A stretch of DNA of 64,000 nucleotides from Streptomyces kanamyceticus (GTDB lineage Bacteria; Actinomycetota; Actinomycetes; Streptomycetales; Streptomycetaceae). The position numbers and the translations under genes are program-made. The stretch spans positions 8,122,001 to 8,186,000 of the forward strand of contig NZ_CP023699.1 in NCBI RefSeq assembly GCF_008704495.1, given 5' to 3'. Below are positions 41,108 through 49,258 of the stretch, piece by piece; within the stretch, counting starts at the first letter, position 1; each line of letters opens with the position of its first letter. The notes beneath the pieces are model-generated. The model was not told where the DNA came from, did no database searches, and saw nothing but the letters and a program-made list of their open reading frames with translations.

Positions 41108-41563
41108 ATGTCACCGACTCCCGAGCAGCCCCAGGCCGCCGACCCCTTCACGCCCCCGCACCCCGAACAGGCCCGCACCCACCGGGTCTACGCCTCGCTG
41201 ATGCGCGTCGCCGAGCGGCACGCGGCCGACGAGGACCAGCGCAAGCGGCAGGTCCACCCCGCCGTGCTCGGTCCGCACGAGGCGGTCAGGCTGGTGGCGT
41301 TCCTGCTCAGCGGCGCGGCGAAGCCCGTCGAAGGGGAGCCGGAGGTGGACCACGCGGACATCACCGCGGCGCTCACCCTGCTGCCGATGGTCCGCGGCGA
41401 GCTGGACGAGCTGGAGACCGGGCTGCTCCAGATGGCGCGGGGGCGCGGCATGACCTGGCCGGAGATCGCTTTCGGCCTCGGGCTCGGCACCCCGCAGGCC
41501 GCGCGGCAGCGGTACGAACGGCTGGCCTCGCGCACGGCGGGCGAGGGTGAGGAGGGGGCATGA
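41108..41563 (+). CDS. Hypothetical protein with C-terminal helix-turn-helix
   Basis: 151 residues. The C-terminal segment GMTWPEIAFGLGLGTPQAARQRYERL (in parts, about 117-142) looks like a sigma-region-4 or GerE-type helix-turn-helix. The N-terminal half is helical and charged. Promoter TTGACT-N18-GATGCT ends six bases before the ATG, so the mRNA should be leaderless; there is no Shine-Dalgarno site. Its stop overlaps the kinase-like gene (ATGA). Confidence 0.75.
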   Translation: MSPTPEQPQAADPFTPPHPEQARTHRVYASLMRVAERHAADEDQRKRQVHPAVLGPHEAVRLVAFLLSGAAKPVEGEPEVDHADITAALTLLPMVRGELDELETGLLQMARGRGMTWPEIAFGLGLGTPQAARQRYERLASRTAGEGEEGA

Positions 41564-42525
41564 TTCCCACCGCGCCCCCGGCCACCGGCGTCCGTACCCC
41601 CTGGGAGCAGCTCCCCGCGCACGTGAAGGGCGCGCTGGAGGCCGAGCTCGGCGGGACCGTGGTGGCCGCGACGACGCAGCGCGGCGGCTTCTCGCCCGGC
41701 GTCGCGGCGCGGGTGCGGCTCGGCGACGGGCGGCGCGCCTTCGTCAAGGCCGTCAGCGCCGATGCCAACCCCGGCAGTCCCCGTCTGCACCGCGCCGAGG
41801 CCCGGCACTCCGCCGCCCTGCCGGACTCCGTGCCCGCGCCCCGGCTCCTCGCGTCCTACGACGACGGGCTCTGGGTCGCCCTCGCCTTCGAGGACGTCGA
41901 AGGGCGTCAGCCGCACGTGCCGTGGCGCGCCGACGAGTTCGCCCTCGTACTCGACGCGGTGGCTGAGCTCTCGGCCGCGCTGACGCCCGCGCCCATCGAG
42001 GCGCGGTCCGTCGTGGACACGGAGGGGGAGAGCTTCCGGGGCTGGCAGCAGCTGATCGAGGCCGACGGGGCAGTGCTCGAACGGCTCGACCCGTGGACGC
42101 GCCGCAACCTGCACGGCCTCGCCGAACTCGCCTCCCCCTGGCCCGAGTTCGCGTCGGGCGACACCCTCGCCCACGCCGACCTGCGCGCCGACAACATGCT
42201 GATCACCCCCGAGGGGCGGGTCGTCTTCGTCGACTGGCCGCACGTCGTGCGCGCCGCGCCCTGGTTCGACCTGCTCGTCATGCTGCCGTGCGTGCGCGCC
42301 CAGGGCGGACCCGACCCGGAGGACGTGTTCACCGCCCACCCCGTGGGCAGGGACGCGGACCCGGCGGGCGTGAGCGCCACGCTCGCCGCCCTCGCGAGCT
42401 ACTTCGTACGGGGATCCCTGAAGCCCGAACCGCCGGGGCTGCCGACCCTGCGCGCCTTCCAGGCCGCCCAGGGCGCGGCCGCCCTCGACTGGCTCAGGAA
42501 GCGGCTCGGACCAGCGCTGCCATGA
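41560..42525 (+). CDS. Aminoglycoside phosphotransferase (APH)-family protein
   Basis: 321 residues. Kinase-like fold: nucleotide-loop QRGGFSPGVAARVRLGDG (in parts), Lys in AFVKAV, catalytic HADLRADNML (Asp at about 208) and metal-binding VFVDWPH. Family members phosphorylate antibiotics, choline, sugars or homoserine; I cannot tell the substrate, and the nearby ethanolamine genes make a small amino alcohol possible but unproven. ATG 41560 overlaps the preceding stop by four bases, so both genes form one unit. Confidence 0.85.
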   Translation: MIPTAPPATGVRTPWEQLPAHVKGALEAELGGTVVAATTQRGGFSPGVAARVRLGDGRRAFVKAVSADANPGSPRLHRAEARHSAALPDSVPAPRLLASYDDGLWVALAFEDVEGRQPHVPWRADEFALVLDAVAELSAALTPAPIEARSVVDTEGESFRGWQQLIEADGAVLERLDPWTRRNLHGLAELASPWPEFASGDTLAHADLRADNMLITPEGRVVFVDWPHVVRAAPWFDLLVMLPCVRAQGGPDPEDVFTAHPVGRDADPAGVSATLAALASYFVRGSLKPEPPGLPTLRAFQAAQGAAALDWLRKRLGPALP

Positions 42526-43177
42526 CGCGCGTGTCCTCGCCCATCTCCGGATGCCACTGCACGCCCAACACCCAGGAAGGGCCCGGGAGTTCGACGGCCT
42601 CGACGGTGCCGTCCGCCGCGTGCGCGGACACCACGAGGTCCTTGCCGAGCCGGTCCACCGCCTGGTGGTGGTAGGTCGGCACGGCCGTCTCCTCCGGGGC
42701 CACGCTCGCGTACCGCGTGCCGGGCACCGGAGTGACCGCGTGCGTGCCGAAGACGCCGGTCCCCGCCGTATGCCCGTCCATGTGCTGCACCAGCGTGCCG
42801 CCGAGCGCCACGTTCAGGAGCTGCATGCCGCGGCAGATGCCGAGCAGCGGCGTCCCCGACGCCAACGCGGCCTCGATGAGGGCCAGTTCCCAGGCGTCCC
42901 GTTCCCGCGCGGGCGGCCCGGTGCGCTCCTCGCGCTCGGCGCCGTACCGCACGGGTTCGACGTCGGGCCCGCCCGCGACGACCACGCCGTCGAGGCGGGC
43001 GACGACATCGGCGGCGTACGAGGGATCGTCCGGGGGCACCATCGAGGCGAGGCCGCCCGCCGCCTGCACCAGGCGGGGATACCCGGCGGGCAGCAGGGCC
43101 GCGGGCAGCTCCCACACGCCCCAGCCCACCTTGGACTCCAGATAGGTGCTGACTCCGATCAGCGGCCTGCCGCTCAC
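42494..43177 (-). CDS. Gamma-glutamyl-gamma-aminobutyrate hydrolase-type class I amidotransferase (PuuD-like)
   Basis: 227 residues. Nucleophile motif GICRGMQLLNVALGG and the His/Glu of VLGVQWHPE. It hydrolyses gamma-glutamyl amides. Start GTG 43177 is chosen because AAGGAG lies six bases upstream. In the ethanolamine pathway described in S. coelicolor, such an enzyme would release glutamate from the oxidised gamma-glutamyl intermediate. It lies 53 bases downstream of the permease, with a triple 15-base repeat between. It overlaps the end of the APH-family gene (opposite strand) by 32 bases. Confidence 0.9.
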   Translation of the reverse strand: MSGRPLIGVSTYLESKVGWGVWELPAALLPAGYPRLVQAAGGLASMVPPDDPSYAADVVARLDGVVVAGGPDVEPVRYGAEREERTGPPARERDAWELALIEAALASGTPLLGICRGMQLLNVALGGTLVQHMDGHTAGTGVFGTHAVTPVPGTRYASVAPEETAVPTYHHQAVDRLGKDLVVSAHAADGTVEAVELPGPSWVLGVQWHPEMGEDTRVMAALVRAAS

Positions 43178-43195
43178 TGCGTTCTCCTTCACCCA

Positions 43196-43240
43196 GGTGA
43201 TCAGTTGCGTGGTGATCAGTTGCGTCGTGATCAGTCGCGT
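43196..43240. repeat. Three tandem 15-base repeats
   Basis: GGTGATCAGTTGCGT at 43196-43210 and 43211-43225, and CGTGATCAGTCGCGT at 43226-43240. The third copy contains the permease stop codon. Each unit carries TGATCA, and the array sits just upstream of the PuuD-like gene. Confidence 0.9.
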
Positions 43241-44676
43241 GCCAACTCTGCCTCCGCCGCCGCGAGCGCCGCGAACTCCTCCTCCGGTGCGCGCGCCACC
43301 AGGTGCTTGCGGCTGTACATCCCGAAGTAGCCGATCGCGACCACGTACACCCCGAGCGCGATGAGCGCCGCCGTCACGTCCACCAGGAACGTCGCGACCA
43401 GCGCGGCACAGGCGAGGACCAGGGCCACCGACGACGTCAGGATGCCGCCGGGCGTGCGGTAGGGGCGCTCCAGGTCCGGCTCGCGGCGGCGCAGGACGAT
43501 GTGCGAGAGGGACATCAGGGCGTACGAGATGGTGGCGCCGAACACCGCGACGTTCAGCATGCGGGCGCCGTCCCCGGTCGCCGCCGCGAGCCCGAAGCCG
43601 ATCGCGCCGGGGACCAGCAGGCCCAGGTAGGGCGCCTTGCGGCTGCTGGTGAGGGAGAGGAAGCGGGGCAGGTAGCCCGCGCGGGAGAGCGCGAAGAGCT
43701 GGCGCGAGCCCGCGTAGATGAGGGAGAAGAAGGACGCCACCAGGCCCGCGAGACCCGCGTAGTTGACGATGCGGCTGAGCGTGGTCGCCTTGCCGCCCGG
43801 CTGCAGCGCCTCCACCAGCGGATTGCCCGCGCCCTGGAGGGCGTTCGCGCCGCGCGCCCCGGCGGACGCGAAGAAGGTGAGGAGCGCGAGCACGACGAGG
43901 ATGGCCATCGACCAGCGGATCGCGCGCGGCAGCGTGCGTGCGGGGTCCTTGGTCTCCTCGGCCGCCAGCGGCACGCCCTCGACGCCGAGGAAGAACCACA
44001 TGCCGAACGGGAACGCCGCCCAGATGCCCAACAGGCCCATCGGCAGCCAGGAGTTGGCGCCGAAGGCGGACGAGTCCACCGGGATGTCGTTGAGCTTGGA
44101 GGCGTCGAAGTCCATGAAGGCGCCGACCGCGAAGACGAGCAGCGCGGCCACCGCGATGCCGGTGACGACGAAGCTGAAGCGCAGCGCCTCGCCGACGCCC
44201 CACAGGTGGATGCCGATGAACACGACGAAGCAGGCGAGGTAGACCGGCCAGCCCGAGGTCAGGCCGAACAGGCCGAGCGACTCGACGTAGTCGCCGATGA
44301 AGATGGAGATGGCCGCGGGCGCCAGGACGTACTCGATGAGGATCGCCGTGCCGGTCAGGAAGCCGCCCCAGGGGCCGAGCGCCCGGCGCGCGAAGCCGTA
44401 GCCGCCGCCCGCGGTGGGCAGCACGGACGACAGCTCGGCGAGCGAGAAGACCATGCACGCGTACATCACGCCCATGAGGCCCATCGCGATGGCGAGACCG
44501 CCGAAGCCGCCCTCCGCGAGGCCGAAGTTCCAGCCGGAGTAGTCACCGGAGACGACATAGGCGACGCCGAGTCCGGTGAGGAGCAGCCAGCCCGCGCTGC
44601 CCCTGCGGAGCGTCCTGCGTTCCAGATAGTCGTCCGCCGGTTCGGCGGCACTCGGCTTGGTGGACTCCACGGTCAT
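43231..44676 (-). CDS. Ethanolamine permease (APC superfamily)
   Basis: 481 residues, about 12 transmembrane helices. The N-terminal GDYSGWNFGLAEGGFGGLAIA (in parts) and the overall match to ethanolamine permeases of the APC family are clear, with the conserved consensus SSVLPTAGGGYGFARRALGPWGG (in parts). It would import ethanolamine for the GlnA4 route. ATG 44676 has AGGAG upstream. The gap to the FadR-type gene (44677-44810) carries two palindromes. Confidence 0.9.
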   Translation of the reverse strand: MTVESTKPSAAEPADDYLERRTLRRGSAGWLLLTGLGVAYVVSGDYSGWNFGLAEGGFGGLAIAMGLMGVMYACMVFSLAELSSVLPTAGGGYGFARRALGPWGGFLTGTAILIEYVLAPAAISIFIGDYVESLGLFGLTSGWPVYLACFVVFIGIHLWGVGEALRFSFVVTGIAVAALLVFAVGAFMDFDASKLNDIPVDSSAFGANSWLPMGLLGIWAAFPFGMWFFLGVEGVPLAAEETKDPARTLPRAIRWSMAILVVLALLTFFASAGARGANALQGAGNPLVEALQPGGKATTLSRIVNYAGLAGLVASFFSLIYAGSRQLFALSRAGYLPRFLSLTSSRKAPYLGLLVPGAIGFGLAAATGDGARMLNVAVFGATISYALMSLSHIVLRRREPDLERPYRTPGGILTSSVALVLACAALVATFLVDVTAALIALGVYVVAIGYFGMYSRKHLVARAPEEEFAALAAAEAELARD

Positions 44677-44710
44677 GGCACGGCTCCTATGCGGCGGCAG
44701 GCGGCAGGCA

Positions 44711-44749
44711 TATGGATCAGCTCAGGGCACTCAATGGAACGGATCCATA
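44711..44749. promoter_or_regulatory. Candidate operator before the ethanolamine permease gene
   Basis: TATGGATC (44711-44718) and GATCCATA (44742-44749) form an 8-bp inverted repeat 23 bases apart; nested in it ATGGA-N5-TCCAT (44734-44748) is a compact perfect repeat. On the minus strand TATGGA looks like the permease -10 element, so a repressor bound here would block it. Confidence 0.5.
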
Positions 44750-44796
44750 CCTTTGCCGTGCGGCGGGCGAGAAATCAAGCCCCCTGCGTTACCTGT

Positions 44797-44806
44797 TGGT
44801 TAACCA
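44797..44806. promoter_or_regulatory. Palindrome TGGTTAACCA
   Basis: A perfect 10-base palindrome four bases beyond the stop of the FadR-type regulator gene and upstream of the permease. FadR-subfamily proteins often bind TGGT-Nx-ACCA sites, so this is a second candidate operator. Confidence 0.4.
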
Positions 44807-44810
44807 CTCC

Positions 44811-45572
44811 TCACGTGAGGAACCCCCGCAGCAGCGCCGCCGTCCCCGCGCAGTGCTCCCGCATCATCTCCCGCGCCCCGTCCGCGTCCCCGTCGAGCAC
44901 CGCGTCGACGAGTGCGGTGTGCTGACGCTGCGAGTGCTCCAAGTTCCGTACCAGCAGCGGGATGCAGTCAAGCAGGTCGTTGACCGTGGCGCGGACCGCC
45001 GCGTACTGCGCGGTGAGCGTCGGCGACCCGCACAGCTCGGCGAGCGTGAGGTGCAGGAGGGTGTCCAGGCGGCGGTACTCCGACAGGGGCGCGTCATGCG
45101 TCTGGGCGAGCGCCGTGCGCAGCCGGTCCGCCTGCTCGCCGGTGAGTCCGTGCGCGGCGCAGAGTCCGGCCGCGCCCACTTCGAGCACCTCGCGGAAGCG
45201 CAGCGCGTCCTCCACGTCGACGTCCTTGATGCGGCGGCGCAGCTCGTCCTCGCCGGGCGCCTCGGGGCGCTGCCGCACGAACGTGCCGCCGTAGCGGCCG
45301 CGCCGCGATTCCACCAGGCCCTGGTCCTGGAGCACTTTCAGGACCTCGCGCAGCGTGACCCGGCTGATGCCGAGCCGGTCCGCCAACTCCCGCTCCGACG
45401 GCAGGCGTTCGCCGCCAGGCACCAGGCCGAGCCGGACCACCTGGAGGATCTGCTCCAGGGCCTCCTCGAAGCCGTTGCCCGCCCGCACCGGGCGAAGCAC
45501 CGGTGCCAGCCGGTCGTCGTCCGGCGCGGCCGCCGCCGCGCCTTCTTCCGTGCCCTCTTCCGTGTGCGACAT
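44811..45572 (-). CDS. GntR/FadR-family regulator of ethanolamine use (EpuRI-like)
   Basis: 253 residues. Winged helix (about 45-110; LPSERELADRLGISRVTLREVLKVL in parts) and a FadR C-terminal all-helical effector domain with the metal-site pattern (Asp in LDTLLHLTLAE, later His residues). In S. coelicolor the regulator next to glnA4 (EpuRI, as I remember it) represses glnA4 without ethanolamine. Here it is divergent from glnA4 over 75 bases and upstream of the permease, fitting that role. Confidence 0.9.
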   Translation of the reverse strand: MSHTEEGTEEGAAAAAPDDDRLAPVLRPVRAGNGFEEALEQILQVVRLGLVPGGERLPSERELADRLGISRVTLREVLKVLQDQGLVESRRGRYGGTFVRQRPEAPGEDELRRRIKDVDVEDALRFREVLEVGAAGLCAAHGLTGEQADRLRTALAQTHDAPLSEYRRLDTLLHLTLAELCGSPTLTAQYAAVRATVNDLLDCIPLLVRNLEHSQRQHTALVDAVLDGDADGAREMMREHCAGTAALLRGFLT

Positions 45573-45647
45573 GCCCGTACCCCCTTCCCAAGCAATGGTT
45601 CTCCGCAATACCTTATGGCTCCCGGCTGACCCAAGGAGGCTTTTCCC

Positions 45648-47018
45648 GTGGCAGACCGCACACCCCCGCTCGCCGTCGAGGAGCTGAAGGCCCTCGTCGC
45701 GAGCGGCGAGATCGACACTGTCGTCCTGGCCTTCCCCGATATGCAAGGGCGGCTCCAGGGCAAGCGGTTCGCCGCCCGCTTCTTCCTCGACGAGGTCCTC
45801 GAACACGGCACGGAGGGCTGCAACTACCTCCTCGCCGTCGACACCGAGATGAACACCGTCGACGGATACGCGATGTCCTCCTGGGACCGCGGCTACGGCG
45901 ACTTCGCCATGCACGCCGACCTCGCCACCCTGCGCCGCGTCCCCTGGAACGAGGGCACCGCGATGCTGATCGCGGACCTCGCCTGGAACGACGCCTCGCC
46001 CGTGGTCGCCGCGCCCCGGCAGATCCTCCGCCGCCAGCTGGAGCGCCTGGCCGAACTCGGCTTCACCGCGCACGTCGGCACGGAGCTCGAATTCATCGTC
46101 TTCAAGGACACCTACGAGCAGGCCTGGGACGCCGGATACAAGGACCTCACCCCGGCCAACCAGTACAACATCGACTACTCGGTGCTCGGCACAGGGCGGA
46201 TCGAGCCACTGCTCCGCCGCATCCGCAACGACATGTCGGCCGCCGGACTGATCGTCGAGTCGGCCAAGGGCGAGTGCAACCCGGGCCAGCACGAGATCGT
46301 GTTCAAGTACGACGAGGCCCTGGTCACCTGCGACCAGCACGCCATCTACAAGACCGGCGCCAAGGAGATCGCGTCCCAGGAAGGCGTCTCGCTCACCTTC
46401 ATGGCGAAGTTCAACGAGCGCGAGGGCAACTCCTGTCACATCCACCTCTCGCTCCAGGACGCCGACGGCACCAACGTCATGGCGGGATCCGCGGACGACC
46501 CCGGCGGCATGTCGCCCGTCATGCGGCACTTCCTCGCGGGCCAGCTCGCCGCGCTGCGCGACTTCTCCCTCCTCTACGCGCCCAACATCAACTCCTACAA
46601 GCGGTTCCAGCAGGGCTCCTTCGCGCCGACCGCCGCCGCCTGGGGCTACGACAACCGCACCTGCGCGCTCCGCGTCGTCGGCCACGGCCGCTCGCTGCGC
46701 TTCGAGAACCGCCTTCCCGGCGGCGACGTCAACCCGCACCTCGCGGTCGCGGGTCTGGTCGCCGCGGGCCTGTACGGCATAGAGCAGAAGCTCGAACTGC
46801 CCGACGAGTGCACGGGCAACGCCTACACCGGCGACTACGAGCACGTGCCCACCACCCTGCGCGAGGCCGCCGAGCTCTGGGAGAACAGCCCCATCGCCAA
46901 GGCCGCCTTCGGCGACGAAGTGGTCGCGCACTACCGCAACATGGCGCGGGTCGAACTGGACGCCTTCGACTCCGCGGTGACCGACTGGGAGCTCCGCCGC
47001 TCCTTCGAACGCATGTGA
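45648..47018 (+). CDS. glnA4: Gamma-glutamylethanolamide synthetase GlnA4 (glutamine-synthetase-like)
   Basis: 456 residues. Glutamine synthetase fold: DMQGRLQGKR in place of the usual substrate loop, GTELEFIVF (metal Glu), NPGQHEIVF, NSCHIHLSL, and APNINSYKRFQQGSFAPT (in parts). In S. coelicolor GlnA4 joins glutamate to ethanolamine rather than ammonia. GTG 45648 follows AAGGAGG. It heads an operon with the aldehyde dehydrogenase (7-base gap) and the SDR (4-base gap), which would oxidise the product. Confidence 0.92.
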   Translation: MADRTPPLAVEELKALVASGEIDTVVLAFPDMQGRLQGKRFAARFFLDEVLEHGTEGCNYLLAVDTEMNTVDGYAMSSWDRGYGDFAMHADLATLRRVPWNEGTAMLIADLAWNDASPVVAAPRQILRRQLERLAELGFTAHVGTELEFIVFKDTYEQAWDAGYKDLTPANQYNIDYSVLGTGRIEPLLRRIRNDMSAAGLIVESAKGECNPGQHEIVFKYDEALVTCDQHAIYKTGAKEIASQEGVSLTFMAKFNEREGNSCHIHLSLQDADGTNVMAGSADDPGGMSPVMRHFLAGQLAALRDFSLLYAPNINSYKRFQQGSFAPTAAAWGYDNRTCALRVVGHGRSLRFENRLPGGDVNPHLAVAGLVAAGLYGIEQKLELPDECTGNAYTGDYEHVPTTLREAAELWENSPIAKAAFGDEVVAHYRNMARVELDAFDSAVTDWELRRSFERM

Positions 47019-47025
47019 GGCACCC

Positions 47026-48393
47026 TTGCTCGACGTACGTAACCTCGAAGTACTGAACCCGGCGACGGAAGAGGTCGTCGCGACCGTCCCCGCCGCCACC
47101 CCGCAGGACGTCGACGCCGCCGTCGCCCGTGCCGCGCGCGCCCAGGAACAGTGGGCCGCGGCCGCCCCCGCCGACCGGGCGAGGCTGCTGCGCCGCTTCG
47201 CCGCCCAGGTGGACGAACACCTGGAAGAACTCGCCCAGTTGGAGGTGCGGGAGGCCGGTCACGTCATCGGCAACGCCCGCTGGGAGGCGGGCAACGTCCG
47301 CGACCTCCTCGACTTCTCGGCCGGCGGCGTGGAGCGCCTCAACGGGCGGCAGATCCCCGTGCCCGGCGGCCTGAACGTCACCGTCCTCGAACCCCTCGGG
47401 GTCGTGGGCGTCATCGCCCCCTGGAACTTCCCGATGCCGATCGCCGCGTGGGGCACCGCCCCCGCTCTCGCGGCGGGCAACGCGGTGATCCTCAAGCCCG
47501 CCGAGACGACCCCGCTCACCGCGCTCCGCCTAGCCGAACTCGCCCTGGCGGCAGGCCTGCCCGAAGGCCTCTTCCAGGTCCTGCCCGGCGAGGGCGGCGT
47601 CGCGGGCAACGCGCTGGTGGAGCACCCCGGCGTCGCCAAGATCGTGTTCACCGGATCCACCCGCGTCGGCAAGCAGATCATGGCCAGGTGCGCCGACCGC
47701 GTGAAGCGCCTGACCCTCGAACTCGGCGGCAAGAGCCCGAACATCGTCTTCGCCGACGCCGACGTGGAGGCCGCCGCCCTTGCCACCCCCATGTCGTACC
47801 TCGACAACTCGGGACAGGACTGCTGCGCCCGCACCCGCGTCCTGGTCCAGCGCTCGGTGTACGACCGCTTCCTGGAGGTCGTGACGCCCGCGATCGAGTC
47901 CGTCGTGGTGGGCGACCCGGCCGACGAGAAGACCCAGATGGGCCCGCTGATCTCCAGGACCCAGCTGGACCGCGTCCGCGCCCACGTCACCCCCGGCGAC
48001 GGCATCCACGGGACGGCGCCCGAAGGACCCGGGTTCTGGTTCCCGCCGACGCTGCTCACCGACGTGGACCCGGCCGCCCCGGTCGCCACGGAGGAGGTCT
48101 TCGGACCCGTCGCCGTCGTCATCCCCTTCGATGACGAGGCCGACGCGATCCGGCTCGCCAACGCCACCGACTACGGCCTCTCCGGCTCCATCTGGACCCG
48201 TGACGTCGGCCGGGCCCTGCGGGTGTCCGGGGGAGTCAGGGCAGGCAACCTGTCCGTCAACTCGCACTCCAGCGTGCGCTATTGGACCCCGTTCGGGGGT
48301 TACAAGCAGTCCGGACTCGGCCGTGAACTCGGCCCGGACGCGCTCGCCGCATTCACGGAAACCAAGAACGTCTTCATCAGCACGGAGGCCTGA
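47026..48393 (+). CDS. Aldehyde dehydrogenase (NAD-dependent)
   Basis: 455 residues from TTG 47026 with GAGG eight bases before it. NAD-site FTGSTRVGKQI, catalytic Glu in LELGGKSPNIVF and nucleophile Cys in NSGQDCCARTRV; WNFPMPIAAW and KPAETTPLTA are also typical. In this operon it probably oxidises gamma-glutamyl-acetaldehyde-amide formed from gamma-glutamylethanolamide to gamma-glutamylglycine. Slightly shorter than the family average (about 480) but complete. Confidence 0.93.
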   Translation: MLDVRNLEVLNPATEEVVATVPAATPQDVDAAVARAARAQEQWAAAAPADRARLLRRFAAQVDEHLEELAQLEVREAGHVIGNARWEAGNVRDLLDFSAGGVERLNGRQIPVPGGLNVTVLEPLGVVGVIAPWNFPMPIAAWGTAPALAAGNAVILKPAETTPLTALRLAELALAAGLPEGLFQVLPGEGGVAGNALVEHPGVAKIVFTGSTRVGKQIMARCADRVKRLTLELGGKSPNIVFADADVEAAALATPMSYLDNSGQDCCARTRVLVQRSVYDRFLEVVTPAIESVVVGDPADEKTQMGPLISRTQLDRVRAHVTPGDGIHGTAPEGPGFWFPPTLLTDVDPAAPVATEEVFGPVAVVIPFDDEADAIRLANATDYGLSGSIWTRDVGRALRVSGGVRAGNLSVNSHSSVRYWTPFGGYKQSGLGRELGPDALAAFTETKNVFISTEA

Positions 48394-48397
48394 ACCC

Positions 48398-49177
48398 ATG
48401 TCAGAGAACATCTGCCGCCGCCTGGTCGGCCGTACCGCCGTCATCACCGGCGCGGGCAGCGGCATCGGCCTCGCCACCGCGCGCCGCCTCGCCTCCGAGG
48501 GCGCCAACGTCGTCTGCGGCGACATCGACGAGAGCGCGGGCAAGGCCGCCGCCGAGGAGGTCGGCGGGACCTTCGTGAAGGTCGACGTGACCGACGCCGA
48601 GCAGGTCGAGGCGCTCTTCAAGACGGCGTTCGACACCTACGGCTCCGTCGACATCGCCTTCAACAACGCGGGCATCTCGCCGCCCGATGACGACTCCATC
48701 CTGGACACGGGCCTTGAGGCCTGGAAGCGCGTCCAGGACGTCAACCTCACCTCCGTGTACCTGTGCTGCAAGGCCGCCATCCCCTACATGCGGCGCCAGG
48801 GCAAGGGCTCGATCATCAACACCGCGTCGTTCGTGGCGAGGATGGGCGCGGCGACCTCCCAGATCTCGTACACGGCCTCCAAGGGCGGCGTCCTCGCCAT
48901 GTCCCGCGAGCTGGGCGTGCAGTTCGCCCGCGAGGGCATCCGCGTCAACGCGCTCTGCCCGGGCCCGGTCAACACCCCGCTCCTCCAGGAGCTGTTCGCC
49001 AAGGACCCCGAGCGGGCCGCGCGCCGCCTCGTGCACATCCCCGTGGGCCGCTTCGCGGAGGCCGAGGAGATGGCGTCCGCGGTGGCGTTCCTCGCCAGCG
49101 ACGACTCCTCGTTCGTGAACGCCACGGACTTCCTCGTCGACGGCGGCCTCACCGGGGCGTACGTCACCCCGCTCTAG
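48398..49177 (+). CDS. Short-chain dehydrogenase/reductase
   Basis: 259 residues. Classical SDR: TGAGSGIG cofactor loop (about 17-24), NNAG, Ser and YTASK active site, and PGPVNTPL. Acidic Asp after the second strand (CGDIDES) indicates NAD preference. It most likely oxidises the alcohol group of gamma-glutamylethanolamide to the aldehyde before the upstream aldehyde dehydrogenase acts. ATG 48398 has GGAGG upstream. Confidence 0.92.
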   Translation: MSENICRRLVGRTAVITGAGSGIGLATARRLASEGANVVCGDIDESAGKAAAEEVGGTFVKVDVTDAEQVEALFKTAFDTYGSVDIAFNNAGISPPDDDSILDTGLEAWKRVQDVNLTSVYLCCKAAIPYMRRQGKGSIINTASFVARMGAATSQISYTASKGGVLAMSRELGVQFAREGIRVNALCPGPVNTPLLQELFAKDPERAARRLVHIPVGRFAEAEEMASAVAFLASDDSSFVNATDFLVDGGLTGAYVTPL

Positions 49178-49202
49178 CAGTTCACCCCACCGTCATCCAC
49201 CC

Positions 49203-49234
49203 GTCAGCCGGGCGTCGCACGACGCCCGGCTGAC
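49203..49234 (+). terminator. Terminator hairpin after the ethanolamine operon
   Basis: A near-perfect 32-base palindrome, arm GTCAGCCGGGCGTC repeated in reverse complement with a 4-base loop, 26 bases after the SDR stop. No T run. Confidence 0.8.
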
Positions 49235-49258
49235 CTGCGTAAACACTGGAGCGTGTTC

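Noticed and set aside
43196..43240. Short tandem repeat considered as a CRISPR remnant
   Set aside because: Units are directly adjacent without spacers and only 15 bases long; no cas genes are present.
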